Part shown: in pieces, positions 8,731 to 17,321 of the stretch
Layout: the number at the start of each line of letters is the position of its first letter
Numbering within the stretch: the first letter of the stretch is position 1
Source of the DNA: an uncultured Porphyromonas sp.
Lineage (GTDB): Bacteria > Bacteroidota > Bacteroidia > Bacteroidales > Porphyromonadaceae
Reading direction: 5' to 3'
Assembly (NCBI RefSeq): GCF_900541275.1
Contig: NZ_UQJH01000004.1
Span: 62,001-126,000, forward strand
DNA length: 64,000 nucleotides
Notes under the pieces: model-generated
What the model was told of the DNA's origin: nothing
The model's input: the letters and a program-made list of their open reading frames with translations, nothing else
The model's database searches: none
Made by a program: the position numbers and the translations under genes

Positions 8731-10026
8731 TTACTTAATGGATGTACGATAGACCGGGACTATACGCTCGATCTCAAAGCCGGCCTCCAGCTCAGCGCCC
8801 TTGGACACCTTGCCACTCTTGAGGTCGTAGATGTAGATGCAGCTATTGCCGCTCGCCACATTGGCACCGAGGTAGACCTTGCCTGCCGAGGGTGCGGCGA
8901 AGTGGCTGAAGTTGCCGACAGAGAGGGGCACGCCCTCGATGCGGCGCACCTTGTGGGTGCGGAGGTTCAGGATCTGCCAGAAGAAGACGTACCTATTTTT
9001 TACCGAGTCCCAGATGGGATTGTCGGGCGTAGCCTGCTTGGGATCCTGGACGTAGAGCATCACCTCATCGTCGCTGACCGGAGTGAGGTCGATGATCTTG
9101 CCCCGAGGCTGATCGTAGGCGTCGTAGGTCTTGTCTGTCTCCATAGCACCGCTATTGACGCGGAGGATAAGGCTCCGCTGTGCTGTGGTACTTGGTCTCG
9201 TCGTCTCCTTGAGGATCTTGGCGGCCACGAAGTAGAAGTTTCCCGCCTTGTCGGTAAAGGTGTTGCAGGTCCTATTGTCCCCAAAGGACATAGACCCAAG
9301 CCAGTCCGCCCGCTTATCGGTGTCGACCGACTTTACCTGCATCGTCGCCGCGTCGATGAAGGCGACGTAGATCTCTCCGCGGAGCATCTTTGCTCGGTCA
9401 CTGCGCTTCTTGGAGATGTAGATGTGGGGGAAGATGAGTGTATTATCCGACCGGCGATAGCCGAGGAGACCACTGGCACAGAAGATCTCATCCACAGCCG
9501 GAACCTTCAGGTCCAGTGTGCCGGAGTCGAGGAGCTTCATCTCCTGCGTATCGATCCTCGCCCAGGAGACCTCCTTTTGCTTACCGGTGGAGCCGACCAG
9601 CACGAGCGTCTTCCGATCGAGCCAGGCGTGGGAGAACTGCCGATCCTTGATCATCGGCAGTGGAAACTCCTTGATCGCCCGGACCGTGGCACCGACCTCA
9701 AACTTCCCGAAGTTGCCCTCCCTCGAGACACCGTAGTAGTAGCCGTCCCTATAGATGATGTGCGGAGTGAGTGCCGTGCCACCCGTATCGGCGCCTTTCC
9801 CGGTGATGGAGATCGTCCCCTTCGTGAGATCCTTGGCACGGACGATGATATTCTGGTCATACTCCTTCTGAGTCTTGCCGGTGGCTCCCTTGACCGGTAT
9901 CCAGAGGTCGAAGCCCTCCGCCTCTACAGGCGTAGGCGTGGGATTGGGCGTATCCTCCCCGCAGGAGGAGAGGAGACCGAGGGTCAGGAGTGAGGAGATA
10001 AGGAGTGTTGCGAAGTTTTTCTTCAT
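8731..10026 (-). CDS. DUF4374 lipoprotein (XusB-like), first copy
   Basis: The 431-residue protein starts at the ATG at 10026 (MKKNFATLL), giving the lipobox LLSSC at about residue 20. The reading frame is open a further 69 codons upstream, but that stretch lies inside the TonB receptor gene and lacks a signal, so it is not used. The body matches DUF4374: IIYRDGYYYGVSREGNFGKF, FSHAWLDRKTLVLVGSTG and VMLYVQDPKQATPDNPIWDS. It is separated by 10 bases from the TonB receptor stop and 14 from the paralogue after it. The likely role is surface capture of a metal chelate, corrinoid or siderophore for the TonB receptor, by analogy with XusB. No defect is visible. Confidence 0.85.
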   Translation of the reverse strand: MKKNFATLLISSLLTLGLLSSCGEDTPNPTPTPVEAEGFDLWIPVKGATGKTQKEYDQNIIVRAKDLTKGTISITGKGADTGGTALTPHIIYRDGYYYGVSREGNFGKFEVGATVRAIKEFPLPMIKDRQFSHAWLDRKTLVLVGSTGKQKEVSWARIDTQEMKLLDSGTLDLKVPAVDEIFCASGLLGYRRSDNTLIFPHIYISKKRSDRAKMLRGEIYVAFIDAATMQVKSVDTDKRADWLGSMSFGDNRTCNTFTDKAGNFYFVAAKILKETTRPSTTAQRSLILRVNSGAMETDKTYDAYDQPRGKIIDLTPVSDDEVMLYVQDPKQATPDNPIWDSVKNRYVFFWQILNLRTHKVRRIEGVPLSVGNFSHFAAPSAGKVYLGANVASGNSCIYIYDLKSGKVSKGAELEAGFEIERIVPVYRTSIK

Positions 10027-10036
10027 GATGTCGTGA

Positions 10037-12409
10037 TTAATTGAGGAATAGACGGAGCTTGCAGTAGACGGAGCGTCCCGGCTTCTGCAGCATATAGTTG
10101 TCGTAGAGCGGACGATCCAGGAGGTTGTCGCCCTGCAACGAGATGGAGTATCTATTGTGCCGGAAGGACCACGTGACCCCACCGGAGAGATTGTACTGGC
10201 TGGGGATGATCGCCTTAGACTCACGGGAGCCAAAGGCGGCCCAGGTGAGGTAAAACCACTTGATGTACCCGAGTGAGAGATTGAGCCGGATCTTGCTCAT
10301 ATTGATCCCAAAAGGCTCCCTCATGGTCAGCCCGGTGATCAGATTGCCGTAGAGCCAGGGGCGATTGGGGATCCGGTAGCCGTAGGTGGCATTGGTCTTG
10401 CCGTAGCGATCCTGCCTTGTCCGGTCCCGTTCGTCGGTGTAGGTGCCATTGAGCGTGATGTCCAGGAGGGAGTCATAGGTGTACCTCAGCTCCCCCTCCA
10501 GACCGACGATCCGGGAGGTGCCGATATTCTCATACTGGCTCTCCACATCGCTATGGACCACCCGGTGGATGAAGTCGTGCACATCGCGGTAGAAGAGCGT
10601 CGCCTCGTAATTGAGGAAATGGCTCTGCGCCGGGGAGGTCTGACCATAGAGCACAAGGTTGAGATTGTAGGCCCTCTCGGGGCGGAGCTTGAAATTGGGA
10701 TAAATGGTGATCCCATTGCCCATCAGCTCGCGGGCAGACGGGAGCTGCGTGGCGTACTCAAAGGAGCCCTTCACCGACAGCGCCTCCAGCGGGGCATACC
10801 GCAGCCCGAGGCCATAGCCGATGTTATTCTTCGTAAAGTGGGAGGGCACGTCGGTCGAGCCGGTGAGCCACTCGAGGTCGGACTGACCTATGGAGACGGT
10901 ATAGAGGTAGTCCTTGACGAAAGTGAGCGCATGGAGCCTGCCATCGAGGAGGTAGCCACCGTAGGAGAGGCCGAGGATGTGCCGTGCCATCCGGTCCTTC
11001 GTTTCGTCAAAAGAGGTGTCGTAGTCGTCGTACCGATGGTTCTCGACTGCAGAGAGCTGGTAATTGAAGTTGAGTTTCCCCCATTTCCTCAGGTCATAGG
11101 AGAGATTGACCCGCGCCGAGAGACCGGGACGGAGCGTGTGACGGAGTGCCTTTCCCCGACGGGTCACCTCACTGTAATTGGTCTCTACGAAGGTGCCGTC
11201 CCAGGCATACTTCCTGTAGGTGGTGTCGGCGAGCAGCATGTGATCTCTCGCGACAGCGGCATCGACCTGAGCCGACAGTCCCGGGGTCAGCAGATCCTTC
11301 TTGGCATACCTGCCGGTGAGACTCAGGTCGGACCGTCGCCGGGTCGCCTCGCCTATCACGAGGGTCTGCATAAACCCGGTCTGGATCTCTTTGTCACTCC
11401 CGGTGTACTGTACCCCGAGGAGTGCCTCGTCGGCCCACCGCACCTGAGTCACTCCGAGCTGCACCCCGGCGGTGAGGGTGCGGTACCCATCATGGAAGCG
11501 CGGGAGATCCCTCCGGACGAAGTCGTACGCCTCCTCGTCCCAGACCGACACCCCCTTCATCGTATAGTTATTCCGACTGGAGAGACAGCTCAGCGTGGGG
11601 CGAAGGGTTAGCCCGCTCGCTGCGTGGCGATACTGACCGTGGAGGTCAGCACCGATGGTGCCGAAGGAGCCAAGTCTCAGAGAGGCATCCAAGAAGCTCG
11701 CCCGGCTCTTCTTGGTGATGATATTCACCGCTCCCCCGAGCGCATCCATCCCCAACTCCGGGGGGACCACGCCCTTGTAGATCTCTATTCGGTCAACGAT
11801 ATTGGCCGGCAGCGTCTCGAGGCTAAGACCACTCCCGCGGGAGGAGAGCGGGACCCCGTCGATGAAGTAGCGGACCGCCTGACCACCGAGACCATTGATC
11901 GACAGCTCCACGCCTGAGCCCAGCCCTCCCTGACCGCGGACATTGACCCCGGAGGACTGCCCCACCAAGTCGCTGAGGCTGCTGAGGGAGGAGATCACGG
12001 AGCTGACGTCGAGACTCATGGCGGAGAGCGCCTGATGCTGTAAGGCTCGCTCGTGCGAGGGAGCGAGCACCACCACCTCACCGAGCAGCTTTGGATCCTC
12101 CCTGAGGACAAAGTCTACCGTCTCTTTCATCGGGAGGGACACCGACCTCGTCTCCTCCCTGTAGCCCATCAGCCCGGCAGTCACCCGATAGTCGCCGGGG
12201 GCAAGAGAAAAGCTGTACCTCCCCTCCTTATTGGTCATCATCGCCACGATGACCTTGCTCTCCCGCATAGGCCGTACCCTGATGGTGACACCCGGCATCG
12301 GCTTCCCCTCCGTGTCTGTCACACGTCCCCGAAGCACCTCCGTCGCCTCAGCACCGAGGGAGCAGAGGAGCAGCAGGAGACCGATCGCCCATCTCATTAG
12401 TCTACTCAT
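10037..12409 (-). CDS. TonB-dependent outer-membrane receptor (XusA-like)
   Basis: The protein of about 790 residues starts at MSRLMRWAIG (12409); an ATG nine bases earlier is also open. After a signal peptide comes a carboxypeptidase-regulatory-like domain (VLRGRVTDTEGKPMPGVTI), then a plug domain (DLVGQSSGVNVRGQGG, VRYFIDGVPLSSRGS, VVPPELGMDALGGAVNIITKK) and a beta-barrel ending in an aromatic-rich strand (VYCKLRLFLN). It imports a bulky ligand across the outer membrane using TonB energy. It overlaps the 3' end of the exported chelatase gene by eight bases and precedes two DUF4374 lipoproteins and a PepSY protein. The cobalamin riboswitch upstream of the operon points to a corrinoid or cobalt chelate; a siderophore or heme is the alternative. 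Confidence 0.9.
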   Translation of the reverse strand: MSRLMRWAIGLLLLLCSLGAEATEVLRGRVTDTEGKPMPGVTIRVRPMRESKVIVAMMTNKEGRYSFSLAPGDYRVTAGLMGYREETRSVSLPMKETVDFVLREDPKLLGEVVVLAPSHERALQHQALSAMSLDVSSVISSLSSLSDLVGQSSGVNVRGQGGLGSGVELSINGLGGQAVRYFIDGVPLSSRGSGLSLETLPANIVDRIEIYKGVVPPELGMDALGGAVNIITKKSRASFLDASLRLGSFGTIGADLHGQYRHAASGLTLRPTLSCLSSRNNYTMKGVSVWDEEAYDFVRRDLPRFHDGYRTLTAGVQLGVTQVRWADEALLGVQYTGSDKEIQTGFMQTLVIGEATRRRSDLSLTGRYAKKDLLTPGLSAQVDAAVARDHMLLADTTYRKYAWDGTFVETNYSEVTRRGKALRHTLRPGLSARVNLSYDLRKWGKLNFNYQLSAVENHRYDDYDTSFDETKDRMARHILGLSYGGYLLDGRLHALTFVKDYLYTVSIGQSDLEWLTGSTDVPSHFTKNNIGYGLGLRYAPLEALSVKGSFEYATQLPSARELMGNGITIYPNFKLRPERAYNLNLVLYGQTSPAQSHFLNYEATLFYRDVHDFIHRVVHSDVESQYENIGTSRIVGLEGELRYTYDSLLDITLNGTYTDERDRTRQDRYGKTNATYGYRIPNRPWLYGNLITGLTMREPFGINMSKIRLNLSLGYIKWFYLTWAAFGSRESKAIIPSQYNLSGGVTWSFRHNRYSISLQGDNLLDRPLYDNYMLQKPGRSVYCKLRLFLN

Positions 12410-13358
12410 CCTCAGCACTCAGCTTCACACCGGTTTTCTCGTAGATCTTTTTCTTCTCCCCGATCAGGAGGCGTCGGTTATGAGCGAAGAAGCGCGCCCG
12501 CTCCACCACCAGCTCCTGCACCTCGGGCAGCTCTCCCAGCCCTCGGGCATCCACCGTCACCTCATAGCCCGCGTCACGCAGGGCGGTGGCCCACTCATCG
12601 GAGATGTCGTGCTTGGCATGCTCGCCCGCCACCATCATCAGCGGCATGAGGCAGACCCTCCGGAGGCCGGTGGCACGGAGACGCCTGAGCGCCTGATCGT
12701 AGTAGGGGTAGCCCTCGATGCAGCCGACAATGATCTGCGAGAGTCCGCGATCCACCAGGTAGTGGTCCAGCATCGCATACTGCGCCGTGGAGCTGTCGTA
12801 GGTGCCGTGCCCCACTAAGAGGTAAGCGGTATCCCTATCCTTAGCCAGTGGTGCCAGCACCCGGTCTGTCAGCTCTCGGTAATCCTTCTCGTAGAAGAGG
12901 AGTGGCGTCGTCAGTCGGATCTCTCGGAAGTCGCCCCGCCGCTGCGCCACCTCCTGCTCTAAGGCTTTCATCTCCAGCCCATAGATCACCTGGGACGGGA
13001 CGATCAGCAGATGGGTCACCCCCTCCGCCCGGAGCTTATCCATCGCCTCCATGGGCGAGAGCTTCTCGATCCCTCGGTCACGGAGCCGCTTGCAGACGAT
13101 CCGCGAGGAGTAGGCCTCGCGCAGCTCTATGCCGGGGAAAGCCGCTCCCACTGCGTGATTGAGTGCGTCAAGCGTCCGCACACGAGTGTCGTCGTGTGTG
13201 GTGCCGAAGTGAACCATCAGTATCGCCCCTCTCTCTCCCTCACCGAGGGAGTCAAAGAGCGGACTCTCCACAAAGATCTTCTCCTCACCCCTAACAACTA
13301 CATTAGAGAATAGCATACAGAGTACACCAAAGAGGATAAGACGGTATGTCTTACTCAT
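12402..13358 (-). CDS. cbiK: Exported CbiK-type sirohydrochlorin cobaltochelatase / tetrapyrrole-binding protein
   Basis: The 318-residue product starts at MSKTYRLILF (13358) and has a clear Sec signal ending near residue 25, without a lipobox. The mature part matches CbiK: AILMVHFGTTHDDTR, HLLIVPSQVIYGLEM, LLVGHGTYDSS (His184), IVGCIEGYPYYD (Glu215) and PLMMVAGEHAKHDI (His247). The two histidines are spaced like the metal-binding pair of Salmonella CbiK. CbiK inserts cobalt into sirohydrochlorin, normally in the cytoplasm; periplasmic forms exist in Desulfovibrio. In Porphyromonas gingivalis the hemin-binding protein IhtB/FetB is CbiK-related, so this protein may instead bind or demetallate external tetrapyrroles. 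It is the first gene after a cobalamin riboswitch, 62 bases from its end. Confidence 0.85.
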   Translation of the reverse strand: MSKTYRLILFGVLCMLFSNVVVRGEEKIFVESPLFDSLGEGERGAILMVHFGTTHDDTRVRTLDALNHAVGAAFPGIELREAYSSRIVCKRLRDRGIEKLSPMEAMDKLRAEGVTHLLIVPSQVIYGLEMKALEQEVAQRRGDFREIRLTTPLLFYEKDYRELTDRVLAPLAKDRDTAYLLVGHGTYDSSTAQYAMLDHYLVDRGLSQIIVGCIEGYPYYDQALRRLRATGLRRVCLMPLMMVAGEHAKHDISDEWATALRDAGYEVTVDARGLGELPEVQELVVERARFFAHNRRLLIGEKKKIYEKTGVKLSAEDE

Positions 13359-13419
13359 AACGTGTATGAAAATCATCCGACCCACTTGCCCCCGAGCGGG
13401 ATCCGAAAAATTATCTTAC

Positions 13420-13614
13420 AGCTATGGCAGGTCTCCTGACTCACCTCCGGCCTTGCTTGCGTACCTTCCCATCGACTCGGTCGACAGTGGTAATAAAGAA
13501 TGGCAAGCAGCCTAATGGAGGAATACAGTAGCGGGCACTGTGCCGGACTCGCACCGGACTTCCCTCTTGTGATGGGATGCGCGCCTCAGGCTGAGAGCGC
13601 ATCGCACCATAGCT
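13420..13614 (-). promoter_or_regulatory. Cobalamin riboswitch
   Basis: Read on the minus strand, this stretch has the landmarks of the B12 aptamer. It opens with AGCTATGG and closes with CCATAGCT, which pair as stem P1. The core from about 13577 to 13525 includes GGGAAGTCCGGTGCGAGTC and then CCCGCTACTGTA. The 3' part carries CCACTG, GATGGGAAGG and GAGTCAGGAGACCTGCC. It ends 62 bases before cbiK and is expected to shut down expression of the cbiK-TonB-DUF4374-PepSY operon when adenosylcobalamin is abundant. A matching promoter lies directly upstream. Confidence 0.95.
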
Positions 13615-13619
13615 CACGA

Positions 13620-13650
13620 CAAAGGTACACTAAAAAATCCCCCTCGCCAA
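13620..13650 (-). promoter_or_regulatory. Promoter of the riboswitch operon
   Basis: On the minus strand the -7 box TACCTTTG lies at 13627-13620 and a TTG -33 element at 13650-13648, separated by 20 bases as expected for Bacteroidetes sigma-ABfr promoters. Transcription would begin at about the first base of the riboswitch. Confidence 0.75.
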
Positions 13651-13723
13651 CTAATGTTAAGACCTCACCTCCATCGCCCACGCGCTGGCGGGCTAATTCG
13701 CATGGCGATGTGGAAGTGGTACA

Positions 13724-13753
13724 TTGCCGGAGAGAGATAATTTCGTACCTTTG
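13724..13753 (+). promoter_or_regulatory. Promoter for tRNA-Thr
   Basis: TTG at 13724-13726 and TACCTTTG at 13746-13753 are separated by 19 bases, the Bacteroidetes consensus spacing, 57 bases before the tRNA. Confidence 0.65.
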
Positions 13754-13810
13754 CGGAGCCTTACCCCCAGTGAGAGGTGGGGCGGGTAGCACCCTAAGAG
13801 GCTGTCCCTT

Positions 13811-13883
<73 letters not shown>

Positions 13884-13894
13884 CTCCCTCCCCC

Positions 13895-13940
13895 GAGAGC
13901 GTCTGCGGATGATTTTTATCCGTGGGCGCTCTCACTTTTT
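13895..13940 (+). terminator. Terminator after tRNA-Thr
   Basis: An imperfect stem begins GAGAGCG and ends CGCTCTC (13927-13933), followed by ACTTTTT. It also overlaps the -33 element of the next promoter. Confidence 0.6.
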
Positions 13941-13969
13941 GGAGGTGGCGGGTAGTAAGGGTATATTTG
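13938..13969 (+). promoter_or_regulatory. Promoter of the 14026 gene / GH92 operon
   Basis: TTTG at 13938-13941 and TATATTTG at 13962-13969 are 20 bases apart. The nearest ATG downstream is 14026, which supports that start over the upstream in-frame ATG at 13909, which would precede the promoter. Confidence 0.65.
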
Positions 13970-14025
13970 CGAGAAGGACCGCATCGTCAGTCCTTCACAG
14001 ACTATCACACTACAGCCCCCACGCT

Positions 14026-15081
14026 ATGGCAAATGTCCTCCAAGTGCTCTCTCCGGAGATGAAGGAGATCCTCCGATCGCAAAACATCTGGCCCGATCAG
14101 GTACTCTACCTGACCCACCCGGATCAGCGGCTAGATATGTTTGCCCTCGGGCAGCGCCACTTCGAGATCTTCCTGCAGACCGAGGAGTACTTTCGTCAAT
14201 TGGTCTCCAAGGCGGACCGCAAGGAGCGGAGTGCGGGCTACAATGTGCTTCCCCGCAAGTTCAGCGCAGTCCTCTACGAGTCCGATGACACCGCCGAGCC
14301 ACGTCGGCTGCTCTTAGCCCTGCCCCAGTCCGACATCCCCGGGCTGCGGGATCTCTACCCCATGCTGATATGGACCACGGATGAGGAAAAGAGCCTGCTG
14401 GAGAGCCTGGGGGATGATATCGCCCTCCAGGCCTACCGAGACGGCTATATGGATGGCATGCCTATCGTCGCTCTGATGACCGGGGAGGTGCTCGCAGATG
14501 AGGACCCCCGTGGGGAGGAGAAGGAGAGACGCCGGTCCGAAGCGATCCCGGAGGAGCTCTTCGCCTCCATTGATGATCGGGCTGAAGTGGGCGAGGCAAC
14601 GCAGATGGAGATGAGGGAGAAGGGGATCCTCCCGGAGGATCTGCTGATGATACGGGTCGCTGACGAGACGATGGACAGTCTCTCGGAGCGGAGGACTCAC
14701 GGCATCCTCCTGCGCTACGATGACGAGAATATGGATCGACTCTACCGGCAAGCCGACTCAGACAGCCCACTCGATGCGGACACCCGCACACCCAGGCCCT
14801 TCAAGGCTTGCCTACTGAGGGACAGCCGCGGGACAGAGAAGCTCTACAGGATGGAGGCTCCGCCCAAGTTAGATCCGGACGAACCGGAGCGACCACTCTT
14901 CTTCCCCCACCCGTCGATGCACGAGGGGATGGAGGAGGCGATCCCCTTCCTCTCTATTATGGCCACGGTGGATGCCGAGTACCTCTGCAGCCTTGGGCTG
15001 ACGGAGGAGGACGCCTACATTTTTATCCCCCTACGCCTCTCAGAGGCAAGTGACGACACCCAAGATTTATTTCACCTATGA
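14026..15081 (+). CDS. Unknown protein with two internal repeats
   Basis: I do not recognise this 351-residue acidic, apparently cytoplasmic protein; it has no signal peptide or membrane segment. It looks like two copies of one domain of about 140 residues. The first copy (about residues 10-150) has RSQNIWPDQVLYLTHPDQ, then FSAVLYESDD. The second (about 195-340) has REKGILPEDLLMIRVADE, then FKACLLRDSRG and ends in FFPHPSMHEGMEEAIPFLS and DAEYLCSLGLTEEDAYIF. The start at MANVLQVLS is chosen because the promoter lies just upstream. It overlaps the first GH92 gene by four bases. A diverged copy of its last 85 or so codons reappears at 17387-17687, created by a tandem duplication. Confidence 0.8.
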   Translation: MANVLQVLSPEMKEILRSQNIWPDQVLYLTHPDQRLDMFALGQRHFEIFLQTEEYFRQLVSKADRKERSAGYNVLPRKFSAVLYESDDTAEPRRLLLALPQSDIPGLRDLYPMLIWTTDEEKSLLESLGDDIALQAYRDGYMDGMPIVALMTGEVLADEDPRGEEKERRRSEAIPEELFASIDDRAEVGEATQMEMREKGILPEDLLMIRVADETMDSLSERRTHGILLRYDDENMDRLYRQADSDSPLDADTRTPRPFKACLLRDSRGTEKLYRMEAPPKLDPDEPERPLFFPHPSMHEGMEEAIPFLSIMATVDAEYLCSLGLTEEDAYIFIPLRLSEASDDTQDLFHL

Positions 15082-17309
15082 AGTGTAAGAAAATACTCAC
15101 CCTCCCGGTGGTGATGACCCTTCTCCTGACACTTAGCTGCCACAAGACCGTAGAAGAGGGCGCACCCGACTATCCGACCAAGCTAACCGACCTCGTGGAT
15201 CCCTGGATCGGGACGGGAGGTCATGGGCATGTCTTCCTCGGTGCAAGCGTCCCACTCGGGATGGTCCAGCTCGGTCCCACCTCCGTCACGGAGGGCTGGG
15301 ACTGGTGCAGCGGCTACCACATCTCCGACAGCACGATCATCGGCTTCTCTCACACACATATGAGCGGGACGGGCATCGGGGATCTCCTCGACCTGACGGT
15401 AATGCCGGTGACGGGCGAGGTGACGCCGGGGCGAGGGACGGCGGACGATCCGGCGAGCGGTCAGTGGAGCTACTCCGACCGGAGCCGTGAGGTGGTCCGC
15501 CCGGGCTACTACGCCACCCGACTCAGCCGATACGGCATAGACGTAGAGCTGACGACGACAAGCAGGGTGGGACTGCATCGGTACTCCTTCCCCGAGGGAG
15601 CAGAGCAGCCGGCGATCATCTGGGACCTTGCCAATGGAGGAAACTGGGACCGGCTGACCAAGGGCGAGGTAAAGCAAGTGAGCGACACGAGAGTGGAGGG
15701 CTACCGCTACTCCACCGGCTGGGCAAAGGATCAGCGGGTCTACTTCGCTGCTGAGCTCTCCACCCCGATCCGCTCCATCGACTACGGCACGAGCCCCACA
15801 CCAGGAAAGGAGAGCGACGTGCCTTACAACTACGCCTACATCCACTTGGCCCAGCCGACGGAGCCGGTCCTCCTGAAGGTCGCCCTCTCACCTACCTCCA
15901 CCGAGGATGCATGGGCCAATATGGCGGCCGAGTGCCCCGGGTGGGACTTTGACAGCGTCCGCAAGGCCGCTGACGAGGCGTGGGAGAAGGAGCTGGGTCG
16001 GATGCGTATGGCAGCGAGCGACTCTGCCACCCTCGTCACCCTCTACACCGCCCTGTACCACACCCTCTTCACCCCCTCCGACTACAGCAACACAGACGGG
16101 TCATACCTCGGTGCCGACTTGGCGAAGCACGCCGACCCGGGCTACACGACCCGATCGACCTTCTCCCTATGGGACACCTACCGAGCCTATCACCCGCTCT
16201 TTACGCTGACACAGACCGACCGAATGAGGGACATCGTCGGCACAATGACAGCGATCTCGCGCGAGGGGGGCAAGGTGCCGGTCTGGCACTTCTATGCCAA
16301 TGAGACGAATACTATGGTGGGCGATCCCGGCATCTGTGTGCTCGCAGATGCGATCGTGAAGGGTCTCTGCGAGGAGCCTGACTCGGTCTACCAAGAGCTG
16401 AGGAAGACCGCCCTCCTCGACGAACGGGGGAAGGATCTCCGCCGCGAGTACGGCTACATCCCCTACGACAAGATGGGCGAGAGCGTCGCCTACGATATGG
16501 AGTACGCGATCGCCGATGCCGCCCTTGCCGAGGCAGCGAAGCACCTTGGGCACGAGGAGGACTACACCTATTTTCTCAAGATGAGCAAGTCCTACCACCA
16601 CCTCTTCGACCCGGTGACCGGCTTCATGCGGGGCAAGGGCAGCGATGGCGAGTGGCACACCCCCTTTGACCCCACCGCCTCCAAGCACCGCGATGATGAC
16701 TACTGCGAGGGCAATGCGTGGCAGTACACCTTCCTCGTCCCGCAGGATGTGGAGGGGCTGGCGGGCTGCTTCGGCGGAGAGGAGCGGCTGATCGCCAAGT
16801 TGGATAGCCTCTTCTCCATCTCCTCCGACCTCACCGGTGCCGATGCTTCGCCTGACATATCCGGCCTGATCGGTCAGTATGCGCACGGCAATGAGCCGAG
16901 CCATCACACCATTTACCTCTACAGTGTCCTCGGCAGGCAGTCCAAGGCGGCACCACTCCTCCGCCAAGTGATGACGGAGCTGTACCATGCGGCACCGGAT
17001 GGGCTGTCGGGCAATGAGGATGCAGGGCAGATGAGCGCCTGGCTCCTCCTCTCCGCCATCGGGCTCTACCAGGTGGAGCCGGCGGGCGGGCGCTACTACT
17101 TCGGTAGCCCGATCATCGATGCGGCAGAGCTGAGCGTGCGAGACGGGCACTTCACGATCCGCGTGCACGACAATAGTGCGGAGAATATCTACATCCAGAG
17201 GATCCGGCTCAATGGCGGCGACTACACCAAGCGCTACCTCGACTATGAGGACATCGCTCGCGGGGGGATCCTCGACATCTATATGGGGAGCGAGCCCCGA
17301 GACTTCTGA
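15078..17309 (+). CDS. GH92 alpha-1,2-mannosidase-like lipoprotein, copy 1
   Basis: The 743-residue protein has a lipoprotein signal (MKCKKILTLP...LTLSC) and a full-length GH92 body. Family landmarks are DPWIGTGGHGHVFLGASVPLGM near residue 40, GFSHTHMSGTG near 93, LYTALYHTLFTPSDYS near 318, NETNTMVGDPG near 410, the probable catalytic-acid segment DYCEGNAWQY near 540 and GNEDAGQMSAW near 645. GH92 enzymes are calcium-dependent exo-alpha-mannosidases that trim N-glycans and yeast mannan. As a lipoprotein it would act in the periplasm or at the surface. It is preceded by the unknown 14026 gene with a four-base overlap and followed by the chimeric ORF and a second GH92 copy. Confidence 0.92.
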   Translation: MKCKKILTLPVVMTLLLTLSCHKTVEEGAPDYPTKLTDLVDPWIGTGGHGHVFLGASVPLGMVQLGPTSVTEGWDWCSGYHISDSTIIGFSHTHMSGTGIGDLLDLTVMPVTGEVTPGRGTADDPASGQWSYSDRSREVVRPGYYATRLSRYGIDVELTTTSRVGLHRYSFPEGAEQPAIIWDLANGGNWDRLTKGEVKQVSDTRVEGYRYSTGWAKDQRVYFAAELSTPIRSIDYGTSPTPGKESDVPYNYAYIHLAQPTEPVLLKVALSPTSTEDAWANMAAECPGWDFDSVRKAADEAWEKELGRMRMAASDSATLVTLYTALYHTLFTPSDYSNTDGSYLGADLAKHADPGYTTRSTFSLWDTYRAYHPLFTLTQTDRMRDIVGTMTAISREGGKVPVWHFYANETNTMVGDPGICVLADAIVKGLCEEPDSVYQELRKTALLDERGKDLRREYGYIPYDKMGESVAYDMEYAIADAALAEAAKHLGHEEDYTYFLKMSKSYHHLFDPVTGFMRGKGSDGEWHTPFDPTASKHRDDDYCEGNAWQYTFLVPQDVEGLAGCFGGEERLIAKLDSLFSISSDLTGADASPDISGLIGQYAHGNEPSHHTIYLYSVLGRQSKAAPLLRQVMTELYHAAPDGLSGNEDAGQMSAWLLLSAIGLYQVEPAGGRYYFGSPIIDAAELSVRDGHFTIRVHDNSAENIYIQRIRLNGGDYTKRYLDYEDIARGGILDIYMGSEPRDF

Positions 17310-17321
17310 GAGACAAGGACT

